64,000 bases of DNA from Ridgeia piscesae (Eukaryota > Annelida > Polychaeta > Sabellida > Siboglinidae), in assembly GCA_025642075.2 (NCBI GenBank), contig JAODUO010000528.1:124001-188000 (forward strand), in the 5' to 3' direction. The notes under the pieces were generated by a model that worked only from the letters and a program-made list of their open reading frames with translations, was not told where the DNA came from and did not search any database. The position numbers and the translations under genes are program-made. The stretch's first letter is position 1. Every line of letters begins with the position of its first letter. Positions 34,690-46,439 of the stretch are shown here, piece after piece.

Positions 34690-36385
34690 TGCTGTGTGGT
34701 GCACTCACAGCACCATCTCATACATAGCACTTGTCCTCATGCCCAGCCCCAGGCATTCCTTCCTTAGGGACATGTACACAGCCCTTCTCCCTTCCCAGTC
34801 TCTCTCCCTGCACTCTCCCACCATTACAGACACCCTCTCCCCATTCAATAGTGCCCTCAAGCTGCATAGCAAATGTATGTGACTGCCAGTCAGTGGGCCA
34901 GTCCACTATGCCTCATGAGGGGTTATGGGCCAGAATGAATCGATCAATGTTTAAGTACTCTGTGCATCCAGGATGAAGCAGCCACAAACAGCCAACAATG
35001 ACTTAACTCCACATAAGCTGGCTGCCCACACATGTGGACAAGGCACATAGTGCTCCCAAGAGACTCAGCAGTCATCTTTAATTAGTCTATTGTCTGGAAT
35101 TCTGGAGTAGGCAAAAGATCAAAGAAGGAAACGTGTCTATTAATCTCCAAGAATACTTAATGAACAAACACCTGAGAATGGAGAATGAATAAACACCAGA
35201 GCAAAGTAACATACTTCCTTTGTCAGTGAGACAAAGGAAGTTGCAATGCTTGTTTATGTTACAGTGCACAAAACAACAATAAAAAGATTTAAATATCAGT
35301 TATTACAGGTCTTCACATTTTGCTTAATGTTTCTATGTTCCAGTAATCTGGAATGTTTAAGTCTATACCTTATTTGTCACTGCCTAGGTCAAGCAGAGAG
35401 ATGACCACTGATGAGCCCGGTGTGGTGGTCCCAGATGAGGCTGACATGTCATATCATGTTAGGTCACGCCCGGCTCAAGTTTACTCAAAATGCTTAACAC
35501 GCATGCATTTTTATTTAAAACTTGCGAATAACAATCATATTGGAATACTTGATGTTTTATTAACAGAAACTAGGTTAGTAACAATGGAGAATCCTGGCCC
35601 GTTACCATTGCGGTCCCAGATTCTGCAGCTTCGTGCTGAATCTGGGACCAGCTGAATCTGGGTATTGTGGTCCCAGATTCGGCCAGGACCACGTCAGGAT
35701 TGGTCCTGAATGGCCAGGGGACTGGGACACACCCAGTGGAATTGCAGTAACTGGCATGTGGCTACTTTATGAGGTGTCCAGGAAGGGACCTAGTGTGGGT
35801 CATTAAAGACCACTGTGTGTTGATTGAGTCTACAATACACATCCAGTCAACACTGACCAGTGGAACCAGTTACTCACACCAGGAGACTCTGTCACTCTAC
35901 AGATGTTTGAGTATCTCATTGAGATTCATTTTGCATTCCATAAGACCTGGTGTGTAGTAACAGTGACTGTAATACTCATGTTTGTTTGCTTTTGTCTTCT
36001 CCTTCTGGCATGGTTTAGTTAGTGGCCACAAGTTGTCAACCAGTACATTTTACGTGTAAGTCGTAAGTACTCTGCCAATTGTAAAGGACTACAGGCATAT
36101 GAAACAACCCTTTTGGATACTTATAATGTTTTAAAAACATTTTGGACATTATGGATGAAAAAAGTATGGTGGTCATTACCAGGATGACTGGAGAGAGATT
36201 TTTAATTGAATAATTGGCCCATCAAACTTGGGAGATCACCATGTTTAGCGCATTTGTGCATGCATTATGAATGTGTCAGCTTCAGGTGTGTACGAGTGTA
36301 TGATCATTCGAATGCACATATACCAAAATTGTGTTTCTGTTTCCATAATGATTGACAGTTTGTACAATTTTTTGGCAGATCTTAT
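34690..36385. other. Non-coding sequence with a short inverted repeat
   Basis: No assigned exon. At 35609-35653 the sequence GGTCCCAGATTC and its inverse GAATCTGGGACC form a 12-bp hairpin, with a third GGTCCCAGATTC copy near 35669. The ORFs at 34631-34976 and 35353-35655 have no recognised domain. Confidence 0.5.
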
Positions 36386-36392
36386 TGAGTTT

Positions 36393-36585
36393 TTCCCATG
36401 ATTACAGTGTAGTTCCTATGACAAATATACAGTGTAGTTCCTATAACAAATATACAGTATACAGTGTAGTTCCTATGACAACAAAGTGTAGTTCCTCTGA
36501 CAACAAGTATACCTACAATATACAGTGTAGTTTCTATGACAACAAGTATACAGTATACTGTGTAGTTACTATGACAACAAATCTG
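36393..36585. repeat. Short irregular tandem repeat
   Basis: Six or so diverged copies of a unit with ACAGTGTAGTTCCTATGACA and AATATA variants, 25-35 bp each. Confidence 0.8.
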
Positions 36586-36944
36586 CATTAATGGGAATTT
36601 CCAGTAGTACAGTACTTTTTTCCAGTAGTACAGTACTTTTGAGAATCTGATAATTTTAAAGCTACAGTATAAATGCTAATAATGAAGAAGTATTGCATTG
36701 CCAAGTTATACAAGTTATTGATGTAAAGGTGGTGATCATCCTGTTTAATATATGCATATATTTATGTTGTTTCTAGGATGAATCAAAGTGTTCACTTGAC
36801 CTCATTAGACCAATTAACTCTCCCAACAACATAAGTGTTTGAACAGACTAACTTGCTGCAAATAAGTTTGGAAACAGAAGTTCAAAACAAACATGCACAA
36901 CATTGTGCCTTGAGCTGACATTTCAGAGAATAGTGTAACAATGT

Positions 36945-38715
36945 CAATGTACTACTCACTGCCAGACATTCTGTCCATAGTCAATGTAATACTCACTGCC
37001 AGACATTCTGTCCACTGTCAATGTAATACTCACTGCCAGACATTCTGTCCACAGTCAATGTAATACTCACTGCCAGACATTCTGTCCACTGTCAATGTAA
37101 TACTCACTTCCAGACATTCTGTCCACTGTCAATGTAATACTCACTGCCAGACATTCTATCCACAGTCAATGTAATACTCACTGCCAGACATTCTGTCCAC
37201 TGTCAATGTAATACTCACTGCCAGACATTCTGTCCACTGTCAATGTAATACTCACTTCCAGACATTCTGTCCACTGTCAATGTAATACTCACTGCCAGAC
37301 ATTCTATCCACAGTCAATGTAATACTCACTGCCAGACATTCTGTCCACTGTCAATGTAATACTCACTTCCAGACATTCTGTCCACTGTCAATGTAATACT
37401 CACTGCCAGACATTCTATCCACAGTTAATGTAATACTCACTGCCAGACATTCTGTCCACAGTCAATGTAATACTCACTGCCAGACATTCTGTCCACTGTC
37501 AATGTAATACTCACTGCCAGACATTCTATCCACAGTTAATGTAATACTCACTGCCAGACATTCTGTCCACAGTCAATGTAATACTCACTGCCAGACATTC
37601 TATCCACAGTCAATGTAATACTCACTGCCAGACATTCTATCCACAGTTAATGTAATACTCACTGCCAGACATTCTGTCCACAGTCAATGTAATACTCACT
37701 GCCAGACATTCTGTCCACTGTCAATGTAATACTCACTGCCAGACATTCTGTCCATAGTCAATGTAATACTCACTGCCAGACATTCTGTCCACTGTCAATG
37801 TAATACTCACTGCCAGACATTCTGTCCACAGTCAATGTAACACTCACTGCCAGACATTCTGTCCACTGTCAATGTAATACTCACTGCCAGACATTCTACC
37901 CACAGTCAATGTAATACTCACTGCCAGACATTCTATCCACAGTTAATGTAATACTCACTGCCAGACATTCTGTCCACTGTCAATGTAATACTCACTGCCA
38001 GACATTCTGTCCACAGTCAATGTAATACTCACTGCCAGACATTCTGTCCACTGTCAATGTAATACTCACTGCCAGACATTCTACCCACAGTCAATGTAAT
38101 ACTCACTGCCAGACATTCTATCCACAGTTAATGTAATACTCACTGCCAGACATTCTGTCCACTGTCAATGTAATACTCACTGCCAGACATTCTGTCCACA
38201 GTCAATGTAATACTCACTGCCAGACATTCTGTCCACTGTCAATGTAATACTCACTGCCAGACATTCTACCCACAGTCAATGTAATACTCACTGCCAGACA
38301 TTCTATCCACAGTTAATGTAATACTCACTGCCAGACATTCTGTCCACTGTCACTGTAATATTCACTGCCAGACATTCTGTCCACTGTCAATGTAATACTC
38401 ACTGCCAGACATTCTATCCACAGTTAATGTAATACTCACTGCCAGACATTCTGTCCACTGTCACTGTAATATTCACTGCCAGACATTCTGTCCACTGTCA
38501 ATGTAATACTCACTGCCAGACATTCTATCCACAGTTAATGTAATACTCACTGCCAGACATTCTGTCCACTGTCACTGTAATATTCACTGCCAGACATTCT
38601 GTCCACTGTCAATGTAATACTCACTGCCAGACATTCTATCCACAGTTAATGTAATACTCACTGCCAGACATTCTGTCCACTGTCACTGTAATATTCACTG
38701 CCAGACATTCTGTCC
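36945..38715. repeat. 37-bp minisatellite, about 48 copies
   Basis: The unit is TACTCACTGCCAGACATTCT, GTCCACTGTCAATGTAA. Variants (GTCCAC/ATCCAC, CTGTCAA/CAGTTAA, CTGCC/CTTCC) recur in blocks of two or three units, showing higher-order amplification. From 38340 a four-fold repeat of units with CACTGTAATATTC appears. In OTULIN-gene sense each unit holds GGCAGTGAGTATT, a donor-like string. Confidence 0.92.
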
Positions 38716-40186
38716 ACACTCAACACAGCTCTCTGATGTCATGTCACAGGGCTACCTGTATTAATCCATTCAAGCTTCACACCTTCCTTGACAACTAACT
38801 CTTTGATCTCACCCAGGGTGTAGGGATCTACAAAGTCAGGCTGTAATCTCCCAAACAAAGCTTCTTTGTCTTATTGTTTACTTGTCAAACAAATTCCAAT
38901 TGAACTGAAGCAGCTGTTGTCTTTTGTGCATTTAATTTCAACTCAATCAATGGTACTTTCATTGGTACTTTCCGTATAATAAACTACTACACTTTGATGA
39001 TGCACCAGCAGGTCAAAGGTTGCATGTGTAGTGTACATTATGTGATAAAAGAACACACATACCTGTGTTATGCTATGCAAATGACTGTTCACTAAACTCT
39101 AGTCTACTCTACACTTCATTCTGAGATTCTAATTTACAATCAAAAAAAATTATATATATATATTTGAAAAATTAATAGAAATAGCCTAAACATAAGATAA
39201 ACACTAAAAGAAGAAGATACTGTCACATAGAAATTAAAAATAGATCAAATGAAGTTTAGTAAAATATAAAAGTGAGTTATTAATGTGTCAAGCATCTACA
39301 AGACAGACTGCACGGTCTCAAATTATCAATCTTGATTTCCACTGTTGAAAATGGTACCTTGTATGAGGTAAAATGAATGCTCACAAAAGATAACTAAACA
39401 GACATTAAACCCAAATCACACAAAATGTTAACGTTCGACGTCCCTGAAGCACAGGGCTTTCAAACAACTTTACAAAGTTGTAGACAAACACACAAGTTCA
39501 CTACTTTACCATATAAAGTTTGTCAACCAAACCATTCATTTCTGGTAAACATTGAGTGTGAATCTTTCCAACGAAGCAGTCAGTGTCTTAGAACAGAATT
39601 GGATCTCTGTGATCTCTCTAAACAGTGCACATCTGATAAGAAAATCAAAGAGAAAGTTCTCTTTGAAAACTTACTTGATCTGTGTAAAGTTGAAGTTAAT
39701 ACGATTGTTTTCTGCAGTATATTTCAAAAATGAAAAAATATGCGAAATTTGTTACTGTCACCATGCCAATGACTTGAGATCAAAGCCACTATCAAACTAT
39801 GTTGTAAGAAATTAACATACTTTGGAGCACATTTTGAAACGTACAACGTTTTGACCCATCATCTATGTTTCAAAAGATATGCTCCAAAGTAAGTTATGTT
39901 TTACAACATAGCCATATATTGAAGCCTTGAACAATACATTCCATATCACTATCAAATTATTTACTTTTTATTTAACAGATTATACTGCTAAAATATCTGC
40001 AGCCTGAAGCTAGCAGCAGGTAGATACTTGAAGTGCATAATAATCAGAGACTCATTGTCACTTGTATTCTCTACTTTGTTTACTGTGCCCTGCCTCGATA
40101 GATTGGAGGGGATGTTTTGTATTTCTTCAAAAGGAATCTGGAGAAAAGTGGGTAGGTGAACAGGCTGGATTTACATGTAGTTTTTG

Positions 40187-40190
<4 letters not shown>
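38716..40190. other. Unique sequence with one long hairpin
   Basis: An ORF at 39425-39733 (+) has no recognisable domain. A hairpin of roughly 43-bp imperfect arms occupies 39798-39910 (arms start TATGTTGTAAGAAATTAACA; core CTTTGGAGCA/TGCTCCAAAG). Just after it, the inverse of the GATATGGAAT...GTTCA motif is present. Confidence 0.55.
39798..39910. repeat. Imperfect long inverted repeat (MITE-like)
   Basis: TATGTTGTAAGAAATTAACA...CTTTGGAGCA at the left pairs with TGCTCCAAAG...TGTTTTACAACATA at the right, around a loop of about 27 bp. A related TTGTAAGAAATTAACTTATG with ACCAAAGTAAGTT occurs at 17920-17960. Confidence 0.7.

Positions 40191-40249
<59 letters not shown>
40191..40249. repeat. (TA)n microsatellite
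   Basis: A pure run of about 29 TA dinucleotides. Confidence 0.97.
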
Positions 40250-40252
<3 letters not shown>

Positions 40253-40454
40253 CTACAGTACTACTACTGCATACATTGTGGGGATGGTGAAAGTAGTAAT
40301 TAGGAGTACAGTAGCAGGTGGAAGCAGGAACAGCAACATGGGAGACGTTGGAGGAAGGAGTTACATGGGACAGAAAACTGGACAGAAAAGTTTTGGTAAT
40401 CGCAGAAAACAACTGGGTCAGATTCTAGATACCAGAAGAAAATGCTTTGTATGA

Positions 40455-40510
40455 AGACCTATTACCAAAATGTCCTGTTACCAAAACATCCTGTTTCCAA
40501 AATGTCATGG
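40455..40510. mobile_element. End fragment of the 13.1-14.0 kb element family
   Basis: ATTACCAAAATGTCCTGTTA and TTTCCAAAATGTCATGGA match the tandem TTACC(G/A)AAATGTC units and terminal ATGTCATGGA of the element at 13090-14045. Confidence 0.6.
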
Positions 40511-40536
40511 ACCTGCTAACAACAGAAATAGTATTT

Positions 40537-40621
40537 ATATTGTTAGCTAAATGTACTTCACACACAGAACACTACAATATTAAAGTGTTCTGTGTGTGAA
40601 GTACATTTAGCTCAACAATAT
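40537..40621. repeat. Near-perfect long hairpin (MITE-like)
   Basis: Arms of about 35 bp with one inserted base: ATATTGTTAGCTAAATGTAC, TTCACACACAGAACACT, then the inverse AGTGTTCTGTGTGTGAA, GTACATTTAGCTCAACAATA. The loop is about 10 bp. The near-identity of the arms suggests recent origin or gene conversion. Confidence 0.85.
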
Positions 40622-40639
40622 GCAATAGGTGGCAGCACA

Positions 40640-41500
40640 GTACATTACCTACACAAATACCAACCAATCACACTCAAGACCGGAAGATTTAAATGAAGCC
40701 TGTACACAATTATTGAGGCTATTTATATAACGAACTGAAAGAAGGCCTTTATACAAAGTACCTCCAGGTCCAGAACAGGCACCTTAATTACAACTTGACA
40801 CCATTTTGTCTGAATGACAGTCACAAAAGTCTTCTCATATATTCTAGTCACCAATACATGGCTTCATTTTACACACTACAAAGAACATTACATTCACACA
40901 ACCTGGCCTATACCTCTACTGGACATACATGCTATTATCTCTACTGAACATACATGCTATTATCTCTACTGAACATACATGCTATTATCTTTACTGAACA
41001 TACATGCTATATATCTCTACTGAACATATATGCTATAATAAATCTCTACTGAACATACATGCTATAATAAATCTCTACTGCACCTCTCTGCCCCAACAAC
41101 ACTGGACACAAGGCAGACTTACCTTCCCTATGGGAAAAGGAAGCCATCAGACTCTGGTCTGGAGTGTACAGGAAACATGTGGGCTCCATACAGACTGCCT
41201 AAATACTTGCACTACCCACAACTAGCTTCATGCAGAAAGACTGAGAACTGACTGTGTCACAAGGGCAATCACCAACACCTCCTGCCATGACCCAATTAAC
41301 AAGAGTTCCCTCCTCCCAGCCCAGGCCTGGAGCACTGGGGCAGAGCAAGGCTCACCATGGCACCTGGCCCAGGCTGTGGGCTAGTTAGGTGCAAGAGGGA
41401 ATCCAATTAAGTGACAGCTGCCTGAAGGACTTCTTTGTGTGATAGTCAGTGTCTAGGCAATAACTAGTTCACTACAGTGTGATGATGCTTATTGCATCAC
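40640..41500. repeat. Unique sequence with 25-bp tandem repeat (40911-41085)
   Basis: About seven copies of ACTGAACATACATGCTATTA, TCTCT. The remaining sequence has no recognised feature. Confidence 0.7.
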
Positions 41501-41945
41501 ATTTTCAACAATGCTAGACAACAGTGTCATTATATGTGTTCAGCTGTGTGCGTGTGCGTGTGCGTGTGCGTGTGCGTGTATGTGTAAGTGTAAGTGTGTA
41601 TGCATGTGTGTATGCACACATGATGGTGGTGGTCTCTGTGCACACACATGCATGTGTGCATGCATCAATCTAACTGGTCAGTGGCAAAGAAAGTTGTACA
41701 CACAATATTATTAAAACTGTTATTCTTAAAAGGGGGCTATCATCTTAGCAATATGTTCTCCCTGACATTTACATAATGATAATTATATTACTTTGCACAT
41801 TTGTGGTCAAAGCCGTACTGACAGCTAATATGTATACTCTGTGCTGCCAGCAAGTAAACATACAAATTACATGTGAAGATTGCCTTGTCCCGTGCTGCCA
41901 CCTAGCAGCACTACCTACTTGAACCTGTTAATGCCACACATAAGA

Positions 41946-42015
41946 CACAGACACAGGCAGGCAGGCCTAGACAAATGTATTTGTTGTCTATAGGCCTGCC
42001 TGCCTGCCTCTGTGT
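41946..42015. repeat. Inverted repeat with GCAGGCAGGCCTA arms
   Basis: CACAGGCAGGCAGGCCTAGA and its inverse TATAGGCCTGCCTGCCTGCC form imperfect arms with a short AT-rich loop, just before a (TA)n run. Confidence 0.7.
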
Positions 42016-42020
42016 ATGTA

Positions 42021-42024
<4 letters not shown>

Positions 42025-42077
<53 letters not shown>
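42025..42077. repeat. (TA)n microsatellite
   Basis: TA run of about 48 bp ending in ATACATATA. Confidence 0.95.
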
Positions 42078-42079
<2 letters not shown>

Positions 42080-42149
42080 TATATATTGGAATAAATCAAT
42101 ATCCTAAAACAATTATAATAAGATTAATTAATAAAGATGATAAAACAAC

Positions 42150-42390
42150 ATTGCATTGGCAGCGGTACAGACTGTGATGGCTGACTCCAATACTTGATAG
42201 AGGATGGAATGAAGGATTTAAGGGCTCGCTGGGTTTTTATTGTTGGCATTCTGTACCTCCTTCCAGAGGGGAGAAGGTCGTAATGGTCGTGTAAGAAGTG
42301 GGTGGGGTCAGATAAGATTTTGGTTGCCATTTGCAGTGTTCTTGACTTGTACAATTGCTCCAGACTGGTATCGGGTGTACAGCACATAGC
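42150..42390 (-). pseudogene. LINE ORF2 C-terminal fragment
   Basis: The minus strand encodes LEQLYKSRTLQMATKILSD, PTHFLHDHYDLLPSGRRYR and MPTIKTQRALKSFIPSSIK. This is the conserved tail found after the reverse transcriptase of many animal non-LTR retrotransposons (HPL...LLPSGRR(Y/F)R.P...FVP..I). No RT core precedes it in this window, so it is a short 5'-truncated remnant. The exact LINE clade is not assigned. Confidence 0.7.
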
Positions 42391-42935
42391 GATTTTGCAA
42401 GAAATGGTGTATATTCTGTTTAGTTTTTCTACGTATTGATAATAGTAATAAATAACTTAGTAAAACATTAATGTTCGTGTTGAATTACACTAATATGAAA
42501 TACAAAAGAAATGTGTTTTCAGTTGATGTTTGAAGTTGGCTAGAGCATCAAATTTGGTTTTGCTCACCTCAAACAATCTTATGTAGAGGGTTTACTTTAC
42601 CTCTTAGAACAATGAGCTCAACACCACACAATTGATGTGTGAAAGTCACATGAAGCTTTAAATGATTAATTCCACTTACAAAGAGGGTGACATACTAATT
42701 GGCATTTAATTCTCACACCTGCAGGAGGTACTGGGACAGGTGCTAGAGACATGGCGGCTAGTGGGATGGTACCCAGTTTTTTACCCACCACACAACACTG
42801 GATCAATAAAAAAATTCAAGTGCTCACTTTTATTTGCCTGTGCACCTGCCTTTTTAAATTTAGCTAATTATATCCAAACCTAAATACATGTGTAGTTATG
42901 TACCTACAACTTACTACAAGCAATTCAATTAAGTT

Positions 42936-43026
42936 TGTGTCTGTGTCTGTGTCTGTGTCTGTGTCTGTGTCTGTGTCTGTGTCTGTGTCTGTGTCTGTGT
43001 CTGTGTCTGTGTCTGTGTCTGTGTCT
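42936..43026. repeat. (GTGTCT)n hexanucleotide microsatellite
   Basis: About fifteen GTGTCT units run directly into the next minisatellite. Confidence 0.97.
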
Positions 43027-43029
43027 CTA

Positions 43030-43456
43030 TACCCAGCAGCTGACACAAGAAACCAATAGGCAGTCACAAGAAACCACCAGGCTGACACAAGAAACCAACA
43101 GGCTAGATAATACAAGAAACCAACAGGCTGACACAAGAAACCAACAGGCTAGATAACACAAGAAACCACCAGGCTGACACAAGAAACCAACAGGCTAGAT
43201 AACACAAGAAACCACCAGGCTGACACAAGAAACCAACAGGCTAGATAACACAAGAAACCACCAGGCTGACACAAGAAACCAACAGGCTAGATAACACAAG
43301 AAACCACCAGGCTGACACAAGAAACCAACAGGCTAGATAATACAAGAAACCAACAGGCTGACACAAGAAACCAACAGGCTAGATAACACAAGAAACCACC
43401 AGGCTGACACAAGAAACCAACAGGCTAGATAATACAAGAAACCAACAGGCTGACAC
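43030..43456. repeat. 46-bp minisatellite of two related half-units
   Basis: Units alternate GACACAAGAAACCAACAGGC, TAGATAACACAAGAAACCAC, CAGGCT; nine or so copies. Confidence 0.9.
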
Positions 43457-43459
43457 ACA

Positions 43460-43989
43460 CTACACAAAGACAACTGCCTGTGAACATGCCATCAATACAC
43501 AGTGTACTGATGATGTGTTAATACAATGGTCACCAATACAACACATGCAGCTATTTGATCAAATCATTATCAGCTGGACATTTGCAGGTGATATAATAAA
43601 TAGCACATATGTGGGCAATAGATTGCCACAGTAGTAACACTTCACTATGTTCTAGCAGCCCCAGTAAGCTCAATGACTATGGGTGATATCATCTGTACAA
43701 CAGCATTTCCTGTTTGAATGTTCAGTTTACTCTCTCTGATATAAGCAACATTTGCTGTACAATTTACAATTCCTGTTTTGACCCATGGTGTGCTATATAT
43801 CTATGGTTCTCTAAGGAAGATGGTGTTTAACAGTTTGAACAAGACAATGAAGTCCTACATGATCACTACACTAACAGGATGATAATATGCAACTCGGTCC
43901 AGTGATATAATCGTGTTATTTACGTGTGCACAAGTGCTGTTAATTAATATTAGTCAGTGCATCGTTGAGTTCTTTCAGATTCAAAACTG

Positions 43990-43990
<1 letters not shown>
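43460..43990. other. Unique non-coding sequence
   Basis: No recognised feature. Confidence 0.45.

Positions 43991-43991
<1 letters not shown>

Positions 43992-44073
<82 letters not shown>
43992..44073. repeat. (TA)n microsatellite
   Basis: TA run of about 80 bp with one AATA interruption near 44051. Confidence 0.95.
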
Positions 44074-44934
44074 AGGCATATCTACAACATGTGTTAACAA
44101 GTGCTGAATATAACGAATGAGTGCAGCGTAACCAGGTAATGGAATGCTGGTAGTTGATGGCACATGCACCGACTTGTGTAAAGGTGCCACCTGGATGATT
44201 AGTTCTGTAGAGGCAGCATTATCCAGTGACCACTCTTTAGACTCTCTGCTACTTGGCATTGAGGTGTTACTATACAAGTAGTCTTGTACCTGGCCCTTTC
44301 TGGCCACTGGCTGACATACCTCCTCAGCAAATCCTGGCCAACTCATACAACGGTCATCTTCTACCATACAACATTCAGTGTTTTTTATGTGAGTTAAACA
44401 CAGAGTGGTCATTTTTGGGGAGATATATGTTAAATTTGTGATTGTTTCATCATAAAAAAATGTGAAGGTATTGAGCGATGAGTTATATTTGCATTCTGAT
44501 GAAACTATTTTGGATATCTGACAAGAGTGACGGGAAACGAAAGAAAGAGCTCAAATCCTTGGTGTATGAATCACTGGACCTTTCTATATCAAACTGTCAC
44601 CATTCAAAACATTGTGATGATTTGACAGAAAATTTATGTTTCACTTGAAGAACAACCTTGTGTTTTATAAGCAATAAAAGCATTGAATTTTTGGTAGTTA
44701 ATGCTTGAGACAGTGCATAAATGGTGGGCATATTTTGGCATAATTTGATTGAACAACATCAGAATTCCCAACAATGAACCACACAAAAAACATCTTCAAT
44801 AATGCTAGTCTGATGGTTCTTTTGCAACTTGCAACCTCTTTTTACAACATCCTTCCTCACTCCAAACCAAACCATCCAGTGTACAAACAAACTGCAATAA
44901 CAATGTTTTAATATTTATAAATATCCCTGCCACC

Positions 44935-45770
44935 CAATGAATCAGTCACGATGACACATAATGAATCAGTCATGATGACACACAATGAAGCAGTCATGAT
45001 GACACACAATGAAGCAGTCATGATGACACATAATGAATCAGTCATGATGACACACAATGAAGCAGTCATGATGACACAGAATGAAGCAGTCATGATGACA
45101 CATAATGAATCAGTCATGATGACACACAATGAATCACTCATGATGACACACAATGAAGCAGTCATGATGACACACAATGAAGCAGTCATGATGACATACA
45201 ATGAAGCAGTCATGATGACACACAATGAAGCAGTCATGATGACACACAATGAAGCAATCTGATGACACACATTGAAGCAGTCATGATGACACACAATGAA
45301 TCATTCATGATGACACACAATGAATCAGTCATGATGACACACAATGAATCAGTCATGATGACACACAATGAAGCAATCTGATGACACACAATGAAGCAGT
45401 CAAGATGAATCAGTCATGATTATACACAATGAATCAGTCATGATGACACACAATGAAGCAATCTGATGACACTCATTGAAGCAGTCACGATGACACACAA
45501 TGAAGCAGTCATGATGACACAATGAAGCAGTCACGATGACACACAATGAAGCAATCTGATTACACACATTGAAGCTGTCATGATGACACACAATGAAGCA
45601 GTCATGATGACACACAATGAAGCAATCTGATGACACACAATGAAGCAATCTGATGACACACATTGAAGCAATCTGATGACACACATTGAATCAGTCATGA
45701 TGACACACAATGAATCAGTCATGATGACACACAATGAAGCAATCTGATGACACACATTGACGCAGTGGTG
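44935..45770. repeat. 21/24-bp minisatellite
   Basis: About 35 copies of a 24-bp unit, GATGACACACAATGAAGCAG, TCAT, with a 21-bp variant ending AGCAATCT. The long open frames on both strands (MTHNEAVM-type repeats) arise because the units are multiples of three. Confidence 0.92.
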
Positions 45771-46439
45771 TTCTGTGTTTCCCTGACTCGTGTCACTCAT
45801 CAGAAATTAATCTTTGTTCATTGCTGACTGACCCACCTGCACTCTTGTTTACCAAAAGTAAATACAATGCTCCTGCATCAGGCCACACTTAATAAATGTC
45901 CTGTCTGAAATACCCCACTAAAGTAACATAGCACATTAGATGCAATTTGTGAAAGCCCCCATGGCACATACTAGCTGCCTGGTTTGACCTGTGTGTTTGA
46001 CTGCACACAACTAACAAGTAACAACTATACCAATTTGCTCCAAATGTACGCAACCAGTCAGTTTGGGAATGGCTTTATTGTACTGTAGTATATAGAAGCT
46101 GGTTTGAACTGGCTAATTTAGGTTTATGCATGCACATATTTCATTCCCCACATCAACCTGCATATACACAGGGCAACTATTTTTCCAATATTCAGTGACA
46201 CCCGTGTATGGAGCAATAATGCATTAATAGTGTAGGGTAATCCTCAATCATAATCATGGTCTTGCTAAGATATAAGTCCTGGTATATAAATACAGCTAAT
46301 GATTTATGTTTGCCCAGTCTGATCATCAAACAGCTCCAACTGCACCTGCCCATCCTGAGTATCCATCGTAACTGCCCCTACTGATACATCCAAATGCTCC
46401 TACCAAGACATCCCACTCACCACTTCAGTACCTCATTCC

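Noticed and set aside
39425..39733. 102-codon plus-strand ORF
   Set aside because: No homology recognised, AT-rich composition with an overlapping second frame; not distinguishable from chance.
44100..44412. Minus-strand 140-codon ORF near the (TA)n run as a gene
   Set aside because: Its tail is translated microsatellite and the rest has no recognisable domain or clear splice sites; left unannotated.
44908..45800. Repetitive ORFs (MTHNEAVM-type on plus, CVIMTASL-type on minus)
   Set aside because: They are by-products of a 24/21-bp minisatellite; both strands are open simultaneously.
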